Positions 9,901 to 20,169 are shown, counted from the stretch's first letter. The stretch: DNA of 64,000 nucleotides from Muscardinus avellanarius (GCA_963383645.1 OY726571.1:76119860-76183859), one strand, 5' to 3'. Program-made: numbers and translations. The notes: generated by a model not told the origin, from the sequence alone.

Positions 9901-10599
9901 GATTTCGGAAGTTTGTGCCTTCTCTGGGTTCTTCCCTTGGGTCACTATGACTTCACTTAAGGTGCTCTGGAACTCGAGTCAGTAGTATCTCGGACCCCAC
10001 TACTCCTTTACTGGGTTGTATCACAGAGTCTCCGACCCAGAGAGTCGATAGAGGCTGCTTTAGACTGTGGGGGGTGCCAGGTTGCACGTTCTCCTATGGT
10101 GTGATATCACTGCCACCGCCCCTCTCCCACTGGGTCAAGTCCCAGTGAGTACAGTACTGGGATTTCTCCTCTGTGGCCCAAAATTTGACTCACTGTTCTT
10201 GAGTACGCAGATGTAGCTGTACTGAATTTGGTGGCAATATGGCGCCGCTGCTACGCCCTCGGCTATGGGGCTGGCGTTTTTTTCTTGGTTTTGATTTCCA
10301 CTCTGAATCCCTGCAGCGTGTGCTGAGCTCAGCCACTGGGAGCTTTAGATGCCCTCTGCGCGGAGAAATCCCACCTGGCTGTTCCGCAGCAACTCCCCTC
10401 GGCTTGCTGTGGCCGTCCCGTGAATTCGCCGGTGCTGCCGGCAGTATGGCGCTGCTGCCGCGTCCTCAGGCATGAAACCGCATCCTCGGGCGTGAGGATC
10501 TCCTCTGTGGCTCTGTTCTCAGTCCGCTTTCTCTCTGGAGCCTGGTGATTTTTTTTGTTTCTCTGGTGATGTTGTTTTCTGGCTTTGAAAGGCGCTGAT
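9901..10599 (-). promoter_or_regulatory. L1 5'UTR (internal promoter region) of the half-L1
   Basis: About 700 bp upstream of ORF1, rich in CpG compared with the surroundings. Two related blocks of about 31 bp, starting on the plus strand with 'ggcaatatggcgccgctg' (10233) and 'ggcagtatggcgctgctg' (10438), suggest internal duplication. Each carries ATGGCG, resembling the core of a YY1 site, a known feature of L1 promoters; binding here is inferred. The element's 5' end is exact because of the target-site duplication. Confidence 0.65.
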
Positions 10600-10610
10600 T
10601 GAAAACTTTA
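10600..10610. repeat. Target-site duplication, right copy
   Basis: Exact copy of 7895-7905. It marks the true 5' end of the half-L1 element and shows that it was copied full length. Confidence 0.85.
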
Positions 10611-10715
10611 ATAAGGATATAAATTTAGTAAAATAAGGAAAGCATGGTGGTATAATAAAAGATAAGAATTAAAAGAAAAGGGAATATATATATACACTTT
10701 TTTTGTGTGTGTGTG

Positions 10716-10914
10716 TGGTACTGGGGGTGGAACCCAGGGACTTTCTACCTTCGGGCTATACTCCCAGACCTATTTTCTATTTTATTTGGAAACAGGGTCT
10801 TACTAGGTTGCTGAGAGCCTCACTAAGTAGCTGAGGCTGGCTTCGAACCTGTGTGATCCTCCTGTCTCAGCCTCCCAAGTGCAGGGATTACAAGTGTGCG
10901 CCACCACGCCCGGC
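10716..10914 (-). repeat. B1-ID SINE
   Basis: The plus strand runs from 'ggtactgggggtggaaccca' to 'gcgccaccacgcccggc'. It has the long middle section ('gttgctgagagcctcact') of the intermediate-age subfamily. A short (GT)n precedes it. Confidence 0.93.
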
Positions 10915-11596
10915 AAAAATAGGGACATTTTAGAAAAACACAAAAACAAACAGTATAAATAAAACTAGAAGCAGCAAGAAAAATTATAATGAAAATGAGG
11001 CTTAGTCGTAGTTAATAAAAATAGAGATAAGAAGCTTAAAATACTTAAAAGGACAATAGACATACAAACTATAGTCCATCTACTAGTGAGAGATTGATAT
11101 TACTGAATAAAGACTGACAAATAAGACAGAAAATAATCAGAGATATAATGGAAGAAAATTTACCTAGAGTAAATGAATTAACCTTCCAGCTGGGAGGGGG
11201 GCATGGAAAGTAGCTATTGCTGATAATTAAGGGATTCCTTCTTGGGTAATGGAACTGTTACATAATTAATATTGTCAATGGATGTATAACATTGTGAATA
11301 TAATAAGTGACAGAATTGAATACTGAAAGAGTAAATGTTATGATACAGGGATTATATCTCACTAAAAACGAATGAATAAAAAACCACCAAGGCATAATCA
11401 GTGGAGAAAATAAAGTTATAAAATAAAATATGGTCCTATTTAAAAATATATACTTTCCCTGTGCACATTTATTTGCAAAAATTCATAAGGACTGGGATGA
11501 AGTGATATGCACTGAACTATTAATGGTAGCTACTTCTGAAGATAAGAGTAATTTGGGGAAGGTTTCAAACAGTGCGCTCTCTATTCTCTTCATTTG
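10915..11596. other. Unique A-rich sequence, nothing recognised
   Basis: Purine- and A-rich tract, possibly a decayed LINE fragment, but without a block I can assign. Confidence 0.4.
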
Positions 11597-12148
11597 TCTT
11601 CAGGTATCTGTCAAGGATCTGTTCCAAGATCCTTGCATATGCTAAACTCTGAGGATAAACAAGTCCCTTATATAAAGTGGGATTTTATTTACATGTAACC
11701 TATGTATATTCTCCTGTATATTATAAATCATCACTATATTACTTATAGTACATTATACAATGCAAATTCTATGCCAGTATTTGTTTTACTGTTATTGTTC
11801 AGGGACGAATGACAAGGAGCTGGCCATGGTGGCACATGCTTGTAATCCCAGCATTCCGGAGGCTGAGACCAGAGGATCACGGTTTGCAGACAGCCTCAGC
11901 TATTTAGTGAGGCCTTTTGCAACTCAGCGAGATCTTGTTTCAAAAATAAAATGTCTGAAAAATAGAACTGGGGGTGTAGCTTGAAGGTAGAAGGCCCCTG
12001 GGTTCCATCCCCAGTACTGTAAAAAAAAAAAAAAAATGACAAGGAAAAATGTATGTGTTCAGACACAAATTTTTAAATTATTTTTTATGAGGAGTTGGTT
12101 GAATTAATGGATATAGAAGTGGTGAATATAAAGGACCAATTGTATTTA
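11597..12148 (-). mobile_element. Tigger-group MITE split by a SINE
   Basis: Same family as 3986-4282, here inverted. The left half (11597-11818) has 'ctgttccaagatccttgcat' and 'atgtaacctatgtatatt'. The right half (12035-12148) ends 'tgaatataaaggaccaattg'. The B1-ID SINE at 11819-12034 interrupts it. Confidence 0.75.
11819..12034 (+). repeat. B1-ID SINE inserted in the MITE
   Basis: Starts 'gctggccatggtggcacatg' and ends in an A-tail after 'ccatccccagtactgt'. The 11-bp target-site duplication 'aatgacaagga' flanks it exactly (11808-11818 and 12035-12045). Confidence 0.95.
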
Positions 12149-12210
12149 TTTTGTATTCTTTTACTATTATATGAAGAAAATAAATGTATATGACATATAA
12201 AAACTAGACC

Positions 12211-12399
12211 AGCTGGGTGTGGTGATGCATGCCTGTAATCCCAGTACTTAAGAGGCTAAGACAGGAGGATTGCAGGTCCAAAGCCAGCCTCGTCAACTAA
12301 GTGAGGGTCTCAGCAACACAATGGGACCCTTTTTTCAAGCAAAAAATAAAATAGGTGTGGGGGTATGGTTTGGAGGTAGGATGTCCCTGGGTTCCATCC

Positions 12400-12402
<3 letters not shown>
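12211..12402 (+). repeat. B1-ID SINE
   Basis: Starts 'agctgggtgtggtgatgcat', has the ID-like right arm ending 'gggttccatcccagc', and passes directly into a (CA)n tract that replaces its A-tail. Confidence 0.92.

Positions 12403-12444
<42 letters not shown>
12403..12444. repeat. (CA)n microsatellite in SINE tail
   Basis: Perfect 42-bp dinucleotide run at the 3' end of the preceding SINE. Confidence 0.97.
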
Positions 12445-12446
<2 letters not shown>

Positions 12447-12487
12447 ACAAAAATAAATGAAGTGAGAGTTAAAAAATATGGAAGACA

Positions 12488-12680
12488 GCTGGGCGTGGTG
12501 GTGCACGCTTGTAATCCCTGCGCTTGGGAGGCGGAGACAGGAGGATTGCGCAGGTTGGAAGCCAGCCGTGCTGGCTTAAGAGACCCAGTTTCCACATAAT
12601 AAAGTATTAAAAAATAGGTCTGGGAGTGTAGCCCAGAGGTAGAAGGGCTTCCAGGAACCCCAGTACCACCAAAAAAAAAA
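12488..12680 (+). repeat. Young-subfamily B1-ID SINE
   Basis: Has the short middle ('gtgctggcttaagagaccc') and the altered ID arm ('gggcttccaggaaccccagt'). These two changes together mark the youngest subfamily here. The A-tail is followed by (TA)n to 12714. Confidence 0.93.
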
Positions 12681-12714
12681 TTATATATATATATATTATA
12701 TATATATATATAGC
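12681..12714. repeat. (TA)n microsatellite
   Basis: An interrupted TA run directly after the SINE A-tail. Confidence 0.9.
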
Positions 12715-12806
12715 ACATTATTTACTGATAATCTTCACTCTTATAATCTGTCCCTTCCTGTTACAGGCAATGGAACAATGGAATTTAAGACGTAATCATA
12801 TGTTTA

Positions 12807-13050
12807 TTTTATTATTTATTTATGTATTTATTTATTTAATTTATTTTGGTGGTACTGGGGGTGGAACTCAGAGGCTTTCTACCTCCGGGCTATACTCCCA
12901 GACCTATTTTATATTTTATTTAGAAACAGGGTCTCACTAAGTTGCTGAGAGCCTCACTAAGTGACTGAGGCTGGCTTCGAACCCATGAGACCCTCCTGTC
13001 TCTGCCTCCCAAGCCTGGGGATTACAAGCCTGTGCCACCATGCCCGGCTC
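12807..13050 (-). repeat. B1-ID SINE with target-site duplication
   Basis: The tail is an extended T/A mixture ('tttattatttatttatg'). The body runs to 'gtgccaccatgcccggctc'. The 14-bp duplication 'taatcatatgttta' lies at 12793-12806 and 13051-13064. Confidence 0.95.
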
Positions 13051-13064
13051 TAATCATATGTTTA

Positions 13065-13884
13065 AATGAACCAGTTGCATTTGAGAACTTTGGGGCTAGC
13101 AAAACCAAAGGTAAAGGCAAAGGTCGGAAGTTAGAAAAACATGCTGTGTGCCAAACATAAGTCCTTCAAATGACAGTGATGTCAGAGGTCAAGTGAAGTC
13201 TTAACATTCGGAGCAACACAAAGAAGGACCTTATTTTTAGCAATTTCTGGACAAATCTAAGCACTTTAAAATCTAAATGTGGCTTTTAAATCTAAACTTG
13301 GCTAAGAAAGCAGTCATGTGAATAGGTTCAGAATTCATATAGAACAACCACAAAACAAGTCCAAGGTAGGTGGGTACAATCTCAAAGCAACGTTCTTATA
13401 CCTAATATTGTTTTCATCTATGTATCCATGATTTTCATGTGTGATTCCCTCAATTTCCTAAAGAGATTTCGGACAAATGCACACATTTATTATGCAACCT
13501 TTGGATTATTGGATTGCATACCTGATTTGTTTTATTGATTTAACTGTTAGACATTAATCAATTATAGTGAGATTGAAGAATGAAAATTAAATCTCCAAAA
13601 ATATTAAAAGTCAATTTCAGTTAAATCCTCAGTAATATACTGAGTGGACATATGACCTAAGAAACACCTGTGGCGCCTCTTTCACAGAGATCACAATAAA
13701 TAGAGCGTGGAGAAGGACATGAGAGGGGAAATGTATCAGTGCTTAGTGTTATCTGACTCTCCCAAACAGCCTGGAAGTTTCTGACTAGACTCTTATGAGC
13801 AGTCCTTCTTCCTAACTTCCGTTAATGTACTGTATGATTGCACAGTTTATAGCATGTATGGAGGCGGTACCTTGACCTAAGTCA
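13065..13884. other. Unique sequence, nothing recognised
   Basis: No repeat consensus identified. The composition is ordinary AT-rich and no exon-like segment stands out. Confidence 0.45.
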
Positions 13885-14098
13885 CTGCTCTAGACATTTT
13901 AATGTGCAGCATCTCACTTAATGCAACACTCCTATGAACTGAGTACTGTTATTGTATACAGGATGGTGCAGATAAGAAGGCTGAGATTGAGTGAGTATAG
14001 ACAGTTTGGCCCTGGACACAAAGCAGGTAGGGTAGGTGGTAAAGATGTGGTTCTGTTTTAAGCCTGAATCCCAGGTTCCTGTTCTTTGCCTATGTGCC
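13885..14098 (-). repeat. MIR SINE remnant
   Basis: The plus strand has 'catctcacttaatgcaacac', 'gcagataagaaggctgagat' and 'gtgagtatagacagtttgg', then 'gcctgaatcccaggttcc': the reverse complement of MIR with its conserved core. Confidence 0.75.
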
Positions 14099-14399
14099 AT
14101 TCTAGCTACACAGTATTTAGTATTTGAATATTACTCGGGCTCCTGGATTCTCATCTCTTCCTGCCACAGACATCTTCTCCTTCAGGGCCTCAAAGGAATT
14201 ATATGTCTGTAGGTTGAGGCCAGTTAGGACCTGAGCCTGCAACCCCAGTTAAATATCTGGTTAACTAGTCTAGCTTCTGTGGGTGGGTTGACTTATGGAA
14301 GCAGTCAAAGTGGCCTCCTTTCCCTCTTCCTTTTGGGCCCAACTTTCACTGAATATGGCCTGTTCTGAGGAAGAAATAACCAATCAAATGTAGGAATAG
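14099..14399. other. Unique sequence, nothing recognised
   Basis: About 300 bp of mixed composition between a MIR and a SINE cluster. I see no feature. Confidence 0.4.
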
Positions 14400-14570
14400 C
14401 TAGCCAGGCATGGTAGTGCACGCCTATGATCCCAGTACTTGGGAGGCTGAGCCAGGAGGATCACAAGTTCAAGGCCAGCCCCAGCAACTTAGAGAGACTG
14501 TTTCAAAAGAAAAAGATAAAAGAGTACTGAGGTAATAGCTTAGAAGTATAGTGCCCCTGGGTTCAAACAC
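14400..14570 (+). repeat. B1-ID SINE
   Basis: Starts 'ctagccaggcatggtagtgc' and ends with a degenerate ID arm ('tgcccctgggttcaaacac') that runs into a CA/CG-rich tract. Confidence 0.9.
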
Positions 14571-14585
14571 ATGCGTGCGTGCACA

Positions 14586-14628
<43 letters not shown>
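14571..14628. repeat. (CA)n microsatellite in SINE tail
   Basis: A mixed 'tgcgtgcgtgcacacg' leader, then about 40 bp of perfect CA. Confidence 0.95.
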
Positions 14629-14630
<2 letters not shown>

Positions 14631-14639
14631 GATAACTGA

Positions 14640-14802
14640 GGTATTGTATTATATAATCCTAGTACTTGGAAACATGGAAGACAAACAAAAAGAGCACAAG
14701 TCTTGGTAAGTTTATGAAGAGCCTGTTTCCAAATAAAAAGTATAAAAATAGGTCTGGGAGTGTAGCCTGGAGGTAGAGGGTTTCCAGGAAACCCAGTACC
14801 AC
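14640..14802 (+). repeat. B1-ID SINE, degraded left arm
   Basis: The left arm is barely readable ('ataatcctagtacttgg'). The linker and right arm are clear ('aggtctgggagtgtagcctg', 'ggaaacccagtaccacc') and show the altered ID arm of the younger subfamily. Confidence 0.75.
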
Positions 14803-14870
14803 CAAAATAATAATAATAATAAATAATAATAGTAAAATAATAATAGTAAAAAATAATAATAATAATAAAT
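14803..14870. repeat. (TAA)n microsatellite in SINE tail
   Basis: Interrupted AAT repeat that follows the previous SINE immediately and has evolved from its tail. Confidence 0.93.
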
Positions 14871-14875
14871 ACAAA

Positions 14876-14937
14876 GGGCTGGGTGTGTTCAGAGGTAGAG
14901 TTCCTCCGAATTCAATTTCTAGTACTTCCTACCCTCC
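14876..14937 (+). repeat. ID-arm monomer
   Basis: 'gggctgggtgtgttcagagg' to 'tctagtacttcc' resembles the ID-like right arm alone. It is the remnant of another SINE whose left part is gone. Confidence 0.6.
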
Positions 14938-15121
14938 AAAAAGTAGGAACAACATTTGATCCCAACGTGGAGATTTCCAATTTTTCAATTTGGCAGAACA
15001 ACCAAGGAATTTGTTACACACAAAAAATAACTGATAACAACTTATCAAAGGGTATCCTATAAATTATTGTTTTCAAGATGACGAGCACTGATTTGTTTAG
15101 GTGATCAAGAAGGAAGCATAT

Positions 15122-15322
15122 TAGCCAGGTGCAGTGGTGCGCTGTTTTTATTCCAGTACTTGGGAGGCTGAGACAGGAGGATCTCAGGTTTGCAGGCAGC
15201 CTTAGCAACTTCCAGAAGCCCTCTGCAACTTTGTGAGACACTGTTTCAAAGTAAAAAAATATAGGGCTGAGGGTGTAGCTCAGAGGTAGAATGCCCCTGA
15301 GCTCAGTCCTCAAGTCCATCCA
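15122..15322 (+). repeat. B1-ID SINE
   Basis: Starts 'agccaggtgcagtggtgcg' and has the old-type linker ('ctctgcaactttgtgagaca') and ID arm ('ggtgtagctcagaggtagaa'). A GAT/AAT-rich tail extends to about 15370. Confidence 0.9.
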
Positions 15323-15370
15323 CACAAATAATTGTGATGATGATGATAATAATAACAACAATGATAATAA

Positions 15371-16067
15371 GGCATTTTTATCCCAAACATGAGGCTTCCA
15401 GATTGCTGTACCTCTGTGATCCTGGGAGGCAAAAATACACCCAGGGGCACCAACACCATGTTAAATGTGTAACTCATAATATTTTAAAATGAGAAAACAG
15501 CAGGGTTTTGCTCAAGAGGTAGATCCATAAAGGCGTGACATTCATTTTTGTACAAATTCACATGAGAGATAGATTGGTCGCTTTATACTTAACGAGGAAA
15601 AGAGTTTCAAAACACTGCTTTAAACATGGAATGAAAAAAAAAAAGCAGTGAAAAAGAAAAATAAGATCAAAGACAGAAATTAGGCTGCTCCTGAAAAAAT
15701 CAAAGTGTATTGGGCTAAAAAATCAGAAGAGATGCTAAGTCAAGGGAAAAAGAAATGAATTCACATAAATCAGAAAGGAAAGACCACTGCTCATGAGGAG
15801 TGCACAGAGCCCCGAATCCCTCACTCGCTGGCATTTCCAGTAAACCACGACGAGAGAGAAAACATTTTGATAATAACACTTGCAGCTGAAACAACTCCAG
15901 AAGGGATAAATTCTTCTCTTTCTCCATGTTACATTTCCCCCCTTGGTCTTTCTCTTGATATTTAGCAATTCTTTTCAGAGAACATAAAACCCTGGTCTAC
16001 CCTTTTGCTGAGTTAATCTGCCTCTCTCCTCAGTTCTCAGCTATTGCTGGACATACCCATTCTTTAC
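15371..16067. other. Unique sequence, nothing assigned
   Basis: Contains a few CpGs near 15811-15855 in unique DNA but no exon-like boundaries that I trust. Confidence 0.4.
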
Positions 16068-16137
16068 CTTTTTAATCCATACCGGAAGTCCATTCCCCAG
16101 AGCCTCAGAAGTTCTCTCTACATCGATCAACACAGAC
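16068..16137 (-). other. Candidate coding exon (70 bp), gene not recognised
   Basis: On the minus strand the segment follows a strong pyrimidine-rich acceptor ('tgttattttctttacag') and precedes a strong donor ('AAAAAG|gtaaag'). Only one frame is open: one base completes the incoming codon (phase 2), then 23 codons end on a codon boundary (phase 0). The peptide includes DVERTSEALGNGLPVW. Phase 0 out matches phase 0 in at the candidate exon 1222-1411. The plus strand of the same DNA also shows an acceptor-like 'cctctctcctcag' and a donor-like 'ACCT|gtaaag', so orientation is not settled. I do not recognise the product. Confidence 0.33.
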
Positions 16138-17413
16138 CTGTAAAGAAAATAACAAAAAGCACTTCTCACTGTGATAACCTATGAATCTCCTCTTGCCATT
16201 TTCCCAATCTGGAAAGTTGTAGTTTGTACCAGTTGAAGCAGCATCACCCAAATCCCATCCACCCCCCGCCCCCCCAAGTCCACACAGTCTTCTTGTGATA
16301 GTTTCTACTATTTGAATTATAACCCCATTTGTAAATTATCCTGGGAGAGGAGATTATGGGTTTCTCCCCGCCTCCCACCTTGGAGTTAAAGCCAGCAGGG
16401 AATCTTCATTAAAATTCACCATTAGACCTATTTTCTTTCCATTACCCTTCCCCCAAGTCCCATGTTGTCCTACCCTGCTGTGATCTGCACTGAGCAAAGG
16501 AATGACCCATGGAAATCTCACTGCCACGTCAAAGTGCAAACTCCAGGAAATCAGTTCAAGCCGCAGACAGCCCTCAAATAAAGATGACAAATATTTACCA
16601 TCTCTGGACACCCTTCTGGGTAGTTTCATATTCACAATTTCATTTTATTTTCTATTTTAAGAAATAAGATTTCTTTCCTCGGTGAACAGGTGCAAATACC
16701 ATTGACATTTAGAACCCTCCTCAGACAGGGACCCAGAGACGGTGGAAACTCGTACCGGGTTCATTCTGAAGGGAGATCAATATCAGAGGAATTTCTTGGT
16801 GGTGTCCACTGTTGGTTACCGCACTCTTCCTCTGTGTCCCAGTGAGGTATAACTATGCCAGAGTCATACTTCAGTTCAACTATAGGAACATCTGGCCCCT
16901 GTCTAACATTTAATTTCCACACCATTAGAGTCAAACAATACATGTACATCAGTAGATAATGTAATGCATTATCACGCAAGGCAGAAGAGTAGCAATTTAT
17001 TAGCCTAATTTAAAATAGCCTTCAGCAAAAAAAAAAAGTGCATCTTAATTCAGAGTTCTGAATGGAATGACATGTTTTCCAGTTAAATTCAAAGGTATAT
17101 ACTGAGACATGCTTTGGGGAAAAAAAAAAACTTTGCTGCATATATTACCTTCTGCATTATTCAAAAATAAAATATCAACTTTTTTTTCTGTTCTAAACCA
17201 ATTTCATCCATAATAATACAATAAAGAGATAGCCTTTGAAGAAAAGGGGGAGAGGGATTTGATGGAACGTAAGTAGACCCCACATTTTTATTTCTTAGAA
17301 ATCACAACTTGAATGCACAGGTTGCTTGGGATTTCTTTGCATATAGTTAAAATCACAGAAAATTGCTTGCTTTGAATGTAGCATGAATTCGACCTCTATT
17401 TTATCTCTTTGTT
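16138..17413. other. Unique sequence; weak open frame
   Basis: A minus-strand open frame near 16761-16979 has a protein-like stretch (PIVELKYDSGIVIPHW), but its upstream acceptor lacks a pyrimidine tract, so I do not call an exon. No repeats are recognised. Confidence 0.35.
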
Positions 17414-17478
17414 TGTGTGTGTGCTACTGGGGATTGAACGCAGGGGCGTTCTAACTCTGAGCTACACCCCATCTATTT
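17414..17478 (-). repeat. ID-arm fragment
   Basis: The plus strand 'gtgctactggggattgaacg' to 'tctgagctacacccc' is the complement of the ID-like arm. No B1 arm is attached. Confidence 0.75.
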
Positions 17479-18256
17479 CATCTCTTAAAGAGAGTTTCAT
17501 TATGACTTTGCATTTATAGACAATACATAAATAGAGCCTACATTTGTGGACAATGCAGATATAGAGCTTACATTTGTAGGAGAATATTAAAACTTTTATA
17601 AGGATTTTTAAGTGATATAATCTTAGAAAGTAGCTTTAGCCATGCAGCCTATATAAGTCATTGTTATTAAAGAGAGACATGTTTAAACATCCTCACAGTT
17701 CTTATTAGTGAATATCAGCCTCTGCCCCCTTACACGCATCTGATCTAGGAAGATGTATAAATCACTTTAAATTGCTGACAGAAAATGTTTCTATCCCTAA
17801 ATGTTATAAGTAGAATAATAATGTGTACTTATGGCATGTATTTGGTAGCATGATTTCTGAATTTTGTGACTACCAGTAAAACACAGTGGTAAGGCACATC
17901 AGATATGACAAATCAGCCTCAAAAATGATAGGAAACTGTTGCCATCTTGTCGTCTTAGATAGTAGTTAACCTATACCACTGGATTTTCTTGTCCTCAGAT
18001 AGTGACTAATCTGCTATTTGGACTTTCTTTCATCAGTGATATAGAAGATATGTGGCCAGGCTTTGTGTTGTAATACGTCTTATAATTTTTCTGATCTCAC
18101 AATTTTTCTGACATAATTGAGAGAAGTAAGAAATATGCTCAGTGCCATATGAAAGTGCTTTCTGAAACAAAGAGGAATTATTTCTACATATAGACAGTAG
18201 ATTAATTTCAGAAAGAGAGTTTATTTTGTGCTGAACTTCAGAAGACAAGCTGACAT
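17479..18256. other. Unique sequence with small local duplication
   Basis: Near 17520-17580 the phrase 'agag(c)cttacatttgt(g/a)g' occurs twice, about 43 bp apart. Otherwise unassigned. Confidence 0.4.
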
Positions 18257-18372
18257 ACACAGAGTCCCTGATTTAGGATGGTTCGACTTAGGATTTCTTG
18301 TCATTTACTGTGGTACATGAGTGATATACATTCAGTAGAGACTACACTGTGAATTTTGAATTTGGATTTGTG
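18257..18372 (+). mobile_element. Short Tigger-like DNA transposon end
   Basis: 'agtccctgatttaggatgg', 'ttcgacttaggattt' and 'tatacattcagtagagacta' match in order the 5' end of a mammalian element whose consensus begins with 'cttacgatggttcgactta'. Only about 115 bp remains. Confidence 0.6.
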
Positions 18373-18379
18373 CCCAAGT

Positions 18380-18667
18380 GTCTTAGTTGGTTTTTCATCA
18401 CTTTGACAAATACCTAAAAAAATTCAACTTAGAAGAGGAAAGGGCTTGTGATTTAAAAAAAAATTTTTTTTTTTTTGGCCTCATGGTATCAGAGGTTTCA
18501 TCCCATGTCACCACTTCCCTATAATGCCATACAATTGTGAGTCTATCGATGGATGAATCCACTGATGATATCAAGGCCCTTCTGATCCAATGACTTCTCA
18601 AAAGCCCCCACTGCTGCCTTGGCGACCAAGTTGAGTTGTAGGGGACACTTCATATCCAAACCATAAC
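18380..18667 (-). mobile_element. MaLR-type solo LTR
   Basis: The minus strand begins 'tgttatggtttggatatgaa' and ends '...aaaccaactaagaca', i.e. TG...CA ends as in LTRs. Internal blocks 'agaagtcattggatcag' and 'tgatatcatcagtggattca' match rodent MaLR LTRs. It is a solo LTR with no internal retroviral sequence beside it. Confidence 0.8.
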
Positions 18668-19054
18668 ACCTGCTAGTGCTGTGTGGTGTGATCCTCTCTC
18701 TAAAGGCTGAGCTGCAGTCCCCAGGCAGCCCCATTATGATTAACCATCGTTACTGTACTGTTTTTCATAAATTTCATGAAATGGCCAATAACTGCTTCTC
18801 CTCTGTTGCCTCCTTTTTCTCATGCCCACCCTCATTGAGTTCATCCAGGAGCGGCCAAACGCCTCTAAAAAGACAAGAAACTCTATTGTGGGTGGAGGAC
18901 TCTAACTTTGGACTTGGCTTTGAGGCCTGTTTTTTTTTTTTCCCCCCTAGGTTAAATAAGGCCATAAAGAAACTTAAAGTAATCCTTTACCTTTCTATTA
19001 TTAACCCAAGAACTAATCTGAAGCTCCTAAAGGAGAAAAAGGGAACAAGTCAAA
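18668..19054. other. Unique sequence, nothing recognised
   Basis: The 144-codon plus frame at 18676-19110 has no domain signal and crosses into a MIR, so I treat it as chance. Confidence 0.4.
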
Positions 19055-19250
19055 TTTACATTGATCGAGTGTCTACAATAAGCAAGGCACCGAGCTTTGT
19101 ATATTTATAGATGAGCTCACCTACTTCATCCACACACCTCGAAATCTTATCTACATTTTATAGACGAGAAACCTATGAGATAAAACAACTTCTACGCAGC
19201 CACAGAAGTGAAGTAGAGAAGCTAGGAATCCATCTAGGCTGAGGATTACT
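19055..19250 (-). repeat. MIR SINE remnant
   Basis: The plus strand has 'gtgtctacaataagcaagg', 'ttttatagacgagaaacc' and 'cagccacagaagtgaagta', i.e. inverted MIR. Confidence 0.7.
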
Positions 19251-19649
19251 GCAGACGTTAATGCAAATGCTGAGATGCCCAGCTAGGAAAAAATATAACT
19301 ATTTTGATCAGCGGGTCTGAGAGTTCTCTGCAAAGCATCACAAAGTAGGCTTTGTTGGTCTTCAGGGCAAGCGTCTAGTACCTAATTCAGCTCCAGAGCT
19401 CAACCAACTGAAGCATTCATCACATCGGGCAAGTTCGCCTTCATCCATAGGTGATAGGTCAGTGTTACATTTGAGGAACTGTGAGAAAATCCCCAGATCC
19501 TAAACCCTGGGGAAGGAGACCATGTTGCCATGGCAACGTCCCAGGCATATCTCTATTTATTTATCTCCCTACTTGGAAAAAAATGTGAAAAGATTTTTAG
19601 TGATTTACACAGATAAAACTATGACAAGATAGCATAAATAATTAAAGTT
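19251..19649. other. Unique sequence with some CpG, nothing recognised
   Basis: No repeat match. The segment 'ccatgttgccatggcaacg' near 19522-19540 is an RFX/X-box-like palindromic motif, noted only as sequence. Confidence 0.4.
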
Positions 19650-19830
19650 ACTGACATTTATTGCAGTCTTATTACTCGTTAGGCAATATGTACTTCTCTT
19701 AAGACAATCCTATTAGATACTAATATTAACCCTATAAGCAGATGAAGAAATGTTAAGCAGGTTAAAGAAACTCAACAAGATTAACTGGCTAATGAGTAAT
19801 GAATGCAGAGGTTCTAAGATCTTAAACATC
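19650..19830 (-). repeat. MIR SINE remnant
   Basis: 'tgacatttattgcagtctta', 'ccctataagcagatgaagaa' and 'aatgcagaggttctaagatc' follow inverted MIR order. Confidence 0.65.
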
Positions 19831-19888
19831 CATGTTTACTAAGGAAGGAAAATAATAGCGGAAAATAATAGCAAGAACATAGTTTGAC

Positions 19889-19898
19889 ATCAGAGGTT

Positions 19899-19930
<32 letters not shown>

Positions 19931-19950
19931 ACACACATACACGCACACAT
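19889..19950. repeat. (CA)n microsatellite, interrupted
   Basis: About 34 bp of near-perfect CA, then CA with T and G interruptions. Confidence 0.93.
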
Positions 19951-20169
19951 ACGCACATATATTAGGAACTACTTTGTACTTGCTCATCCAGGACACAGAT
20001 TAGACTTTAAAAATTTCAGAAGTGAACAGAAAAAAATCTGATTGATAACTAGTTCCAATATCTATGCCTGCTATTCCTAGGATAAATTCAACTCCTCAAC
20101 TATCTTTGATAGAATGACCCTTAGGAATAGCCTAGTTAAAGGTTTTTGGAAGCGATTCTGAGTATTTGT

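Larger units (their letters stand above)
7906..10599 (-). mobile_element. Complete half-L1 retroposon with inverted ORF2 fragment
   Basis: A single retrotransposition event about 2.69 kb long, delimited by the perfect 11-bp target-site duplication 'tgaaaacttta' at 7895-7905 and 10600-10610. Read on the minus strand it has a 5'UTR of about 700 bp, an ORF1 frame, a short spacer, about 0.7 kb of old L1 ORF2 in the wrong orientation, an L1 3'UTR and a poly(A) tail. ORF2 (endonuclease and reverse transcriptase) is missing in the sense orientation, so the element must have moved with enzymes from another L1. Twin priming gives a 5' inverted segment only, whereas here sense sequence lies on both sides of the inverted piece. 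A second insertion at 23384-24138 shares the inner junction, so the structure belonged to a source element. In organisation it resembles mammalian HAL1 (half-L1) elements, but the inverted insert is not part of any HAL1 that I know. Confidence 0.85.

Noticed and set aside
7906..10599. Explaining the half-L1 as an ordinary L1 with twin-priming inversion
   Set aside because: Twin priming inverts the 5' part only. Here the 5'UTR and ORF1 are in sense and only the middle is inverted, and another insertion shares the junction.
12270..12718. Open frames of 109 and 127 codons across the SINE and CA repeat
   Set aside because: They are translations of B1-ID SINE and microsatellite sequence; the same peptides recur at other SINE copies.
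17414..17478. ID arms read as tRNA genes
   Set aside because: They have A/B-box-like ancestry but no complete cloverleaf or anticodon stem; they are SINE parts.
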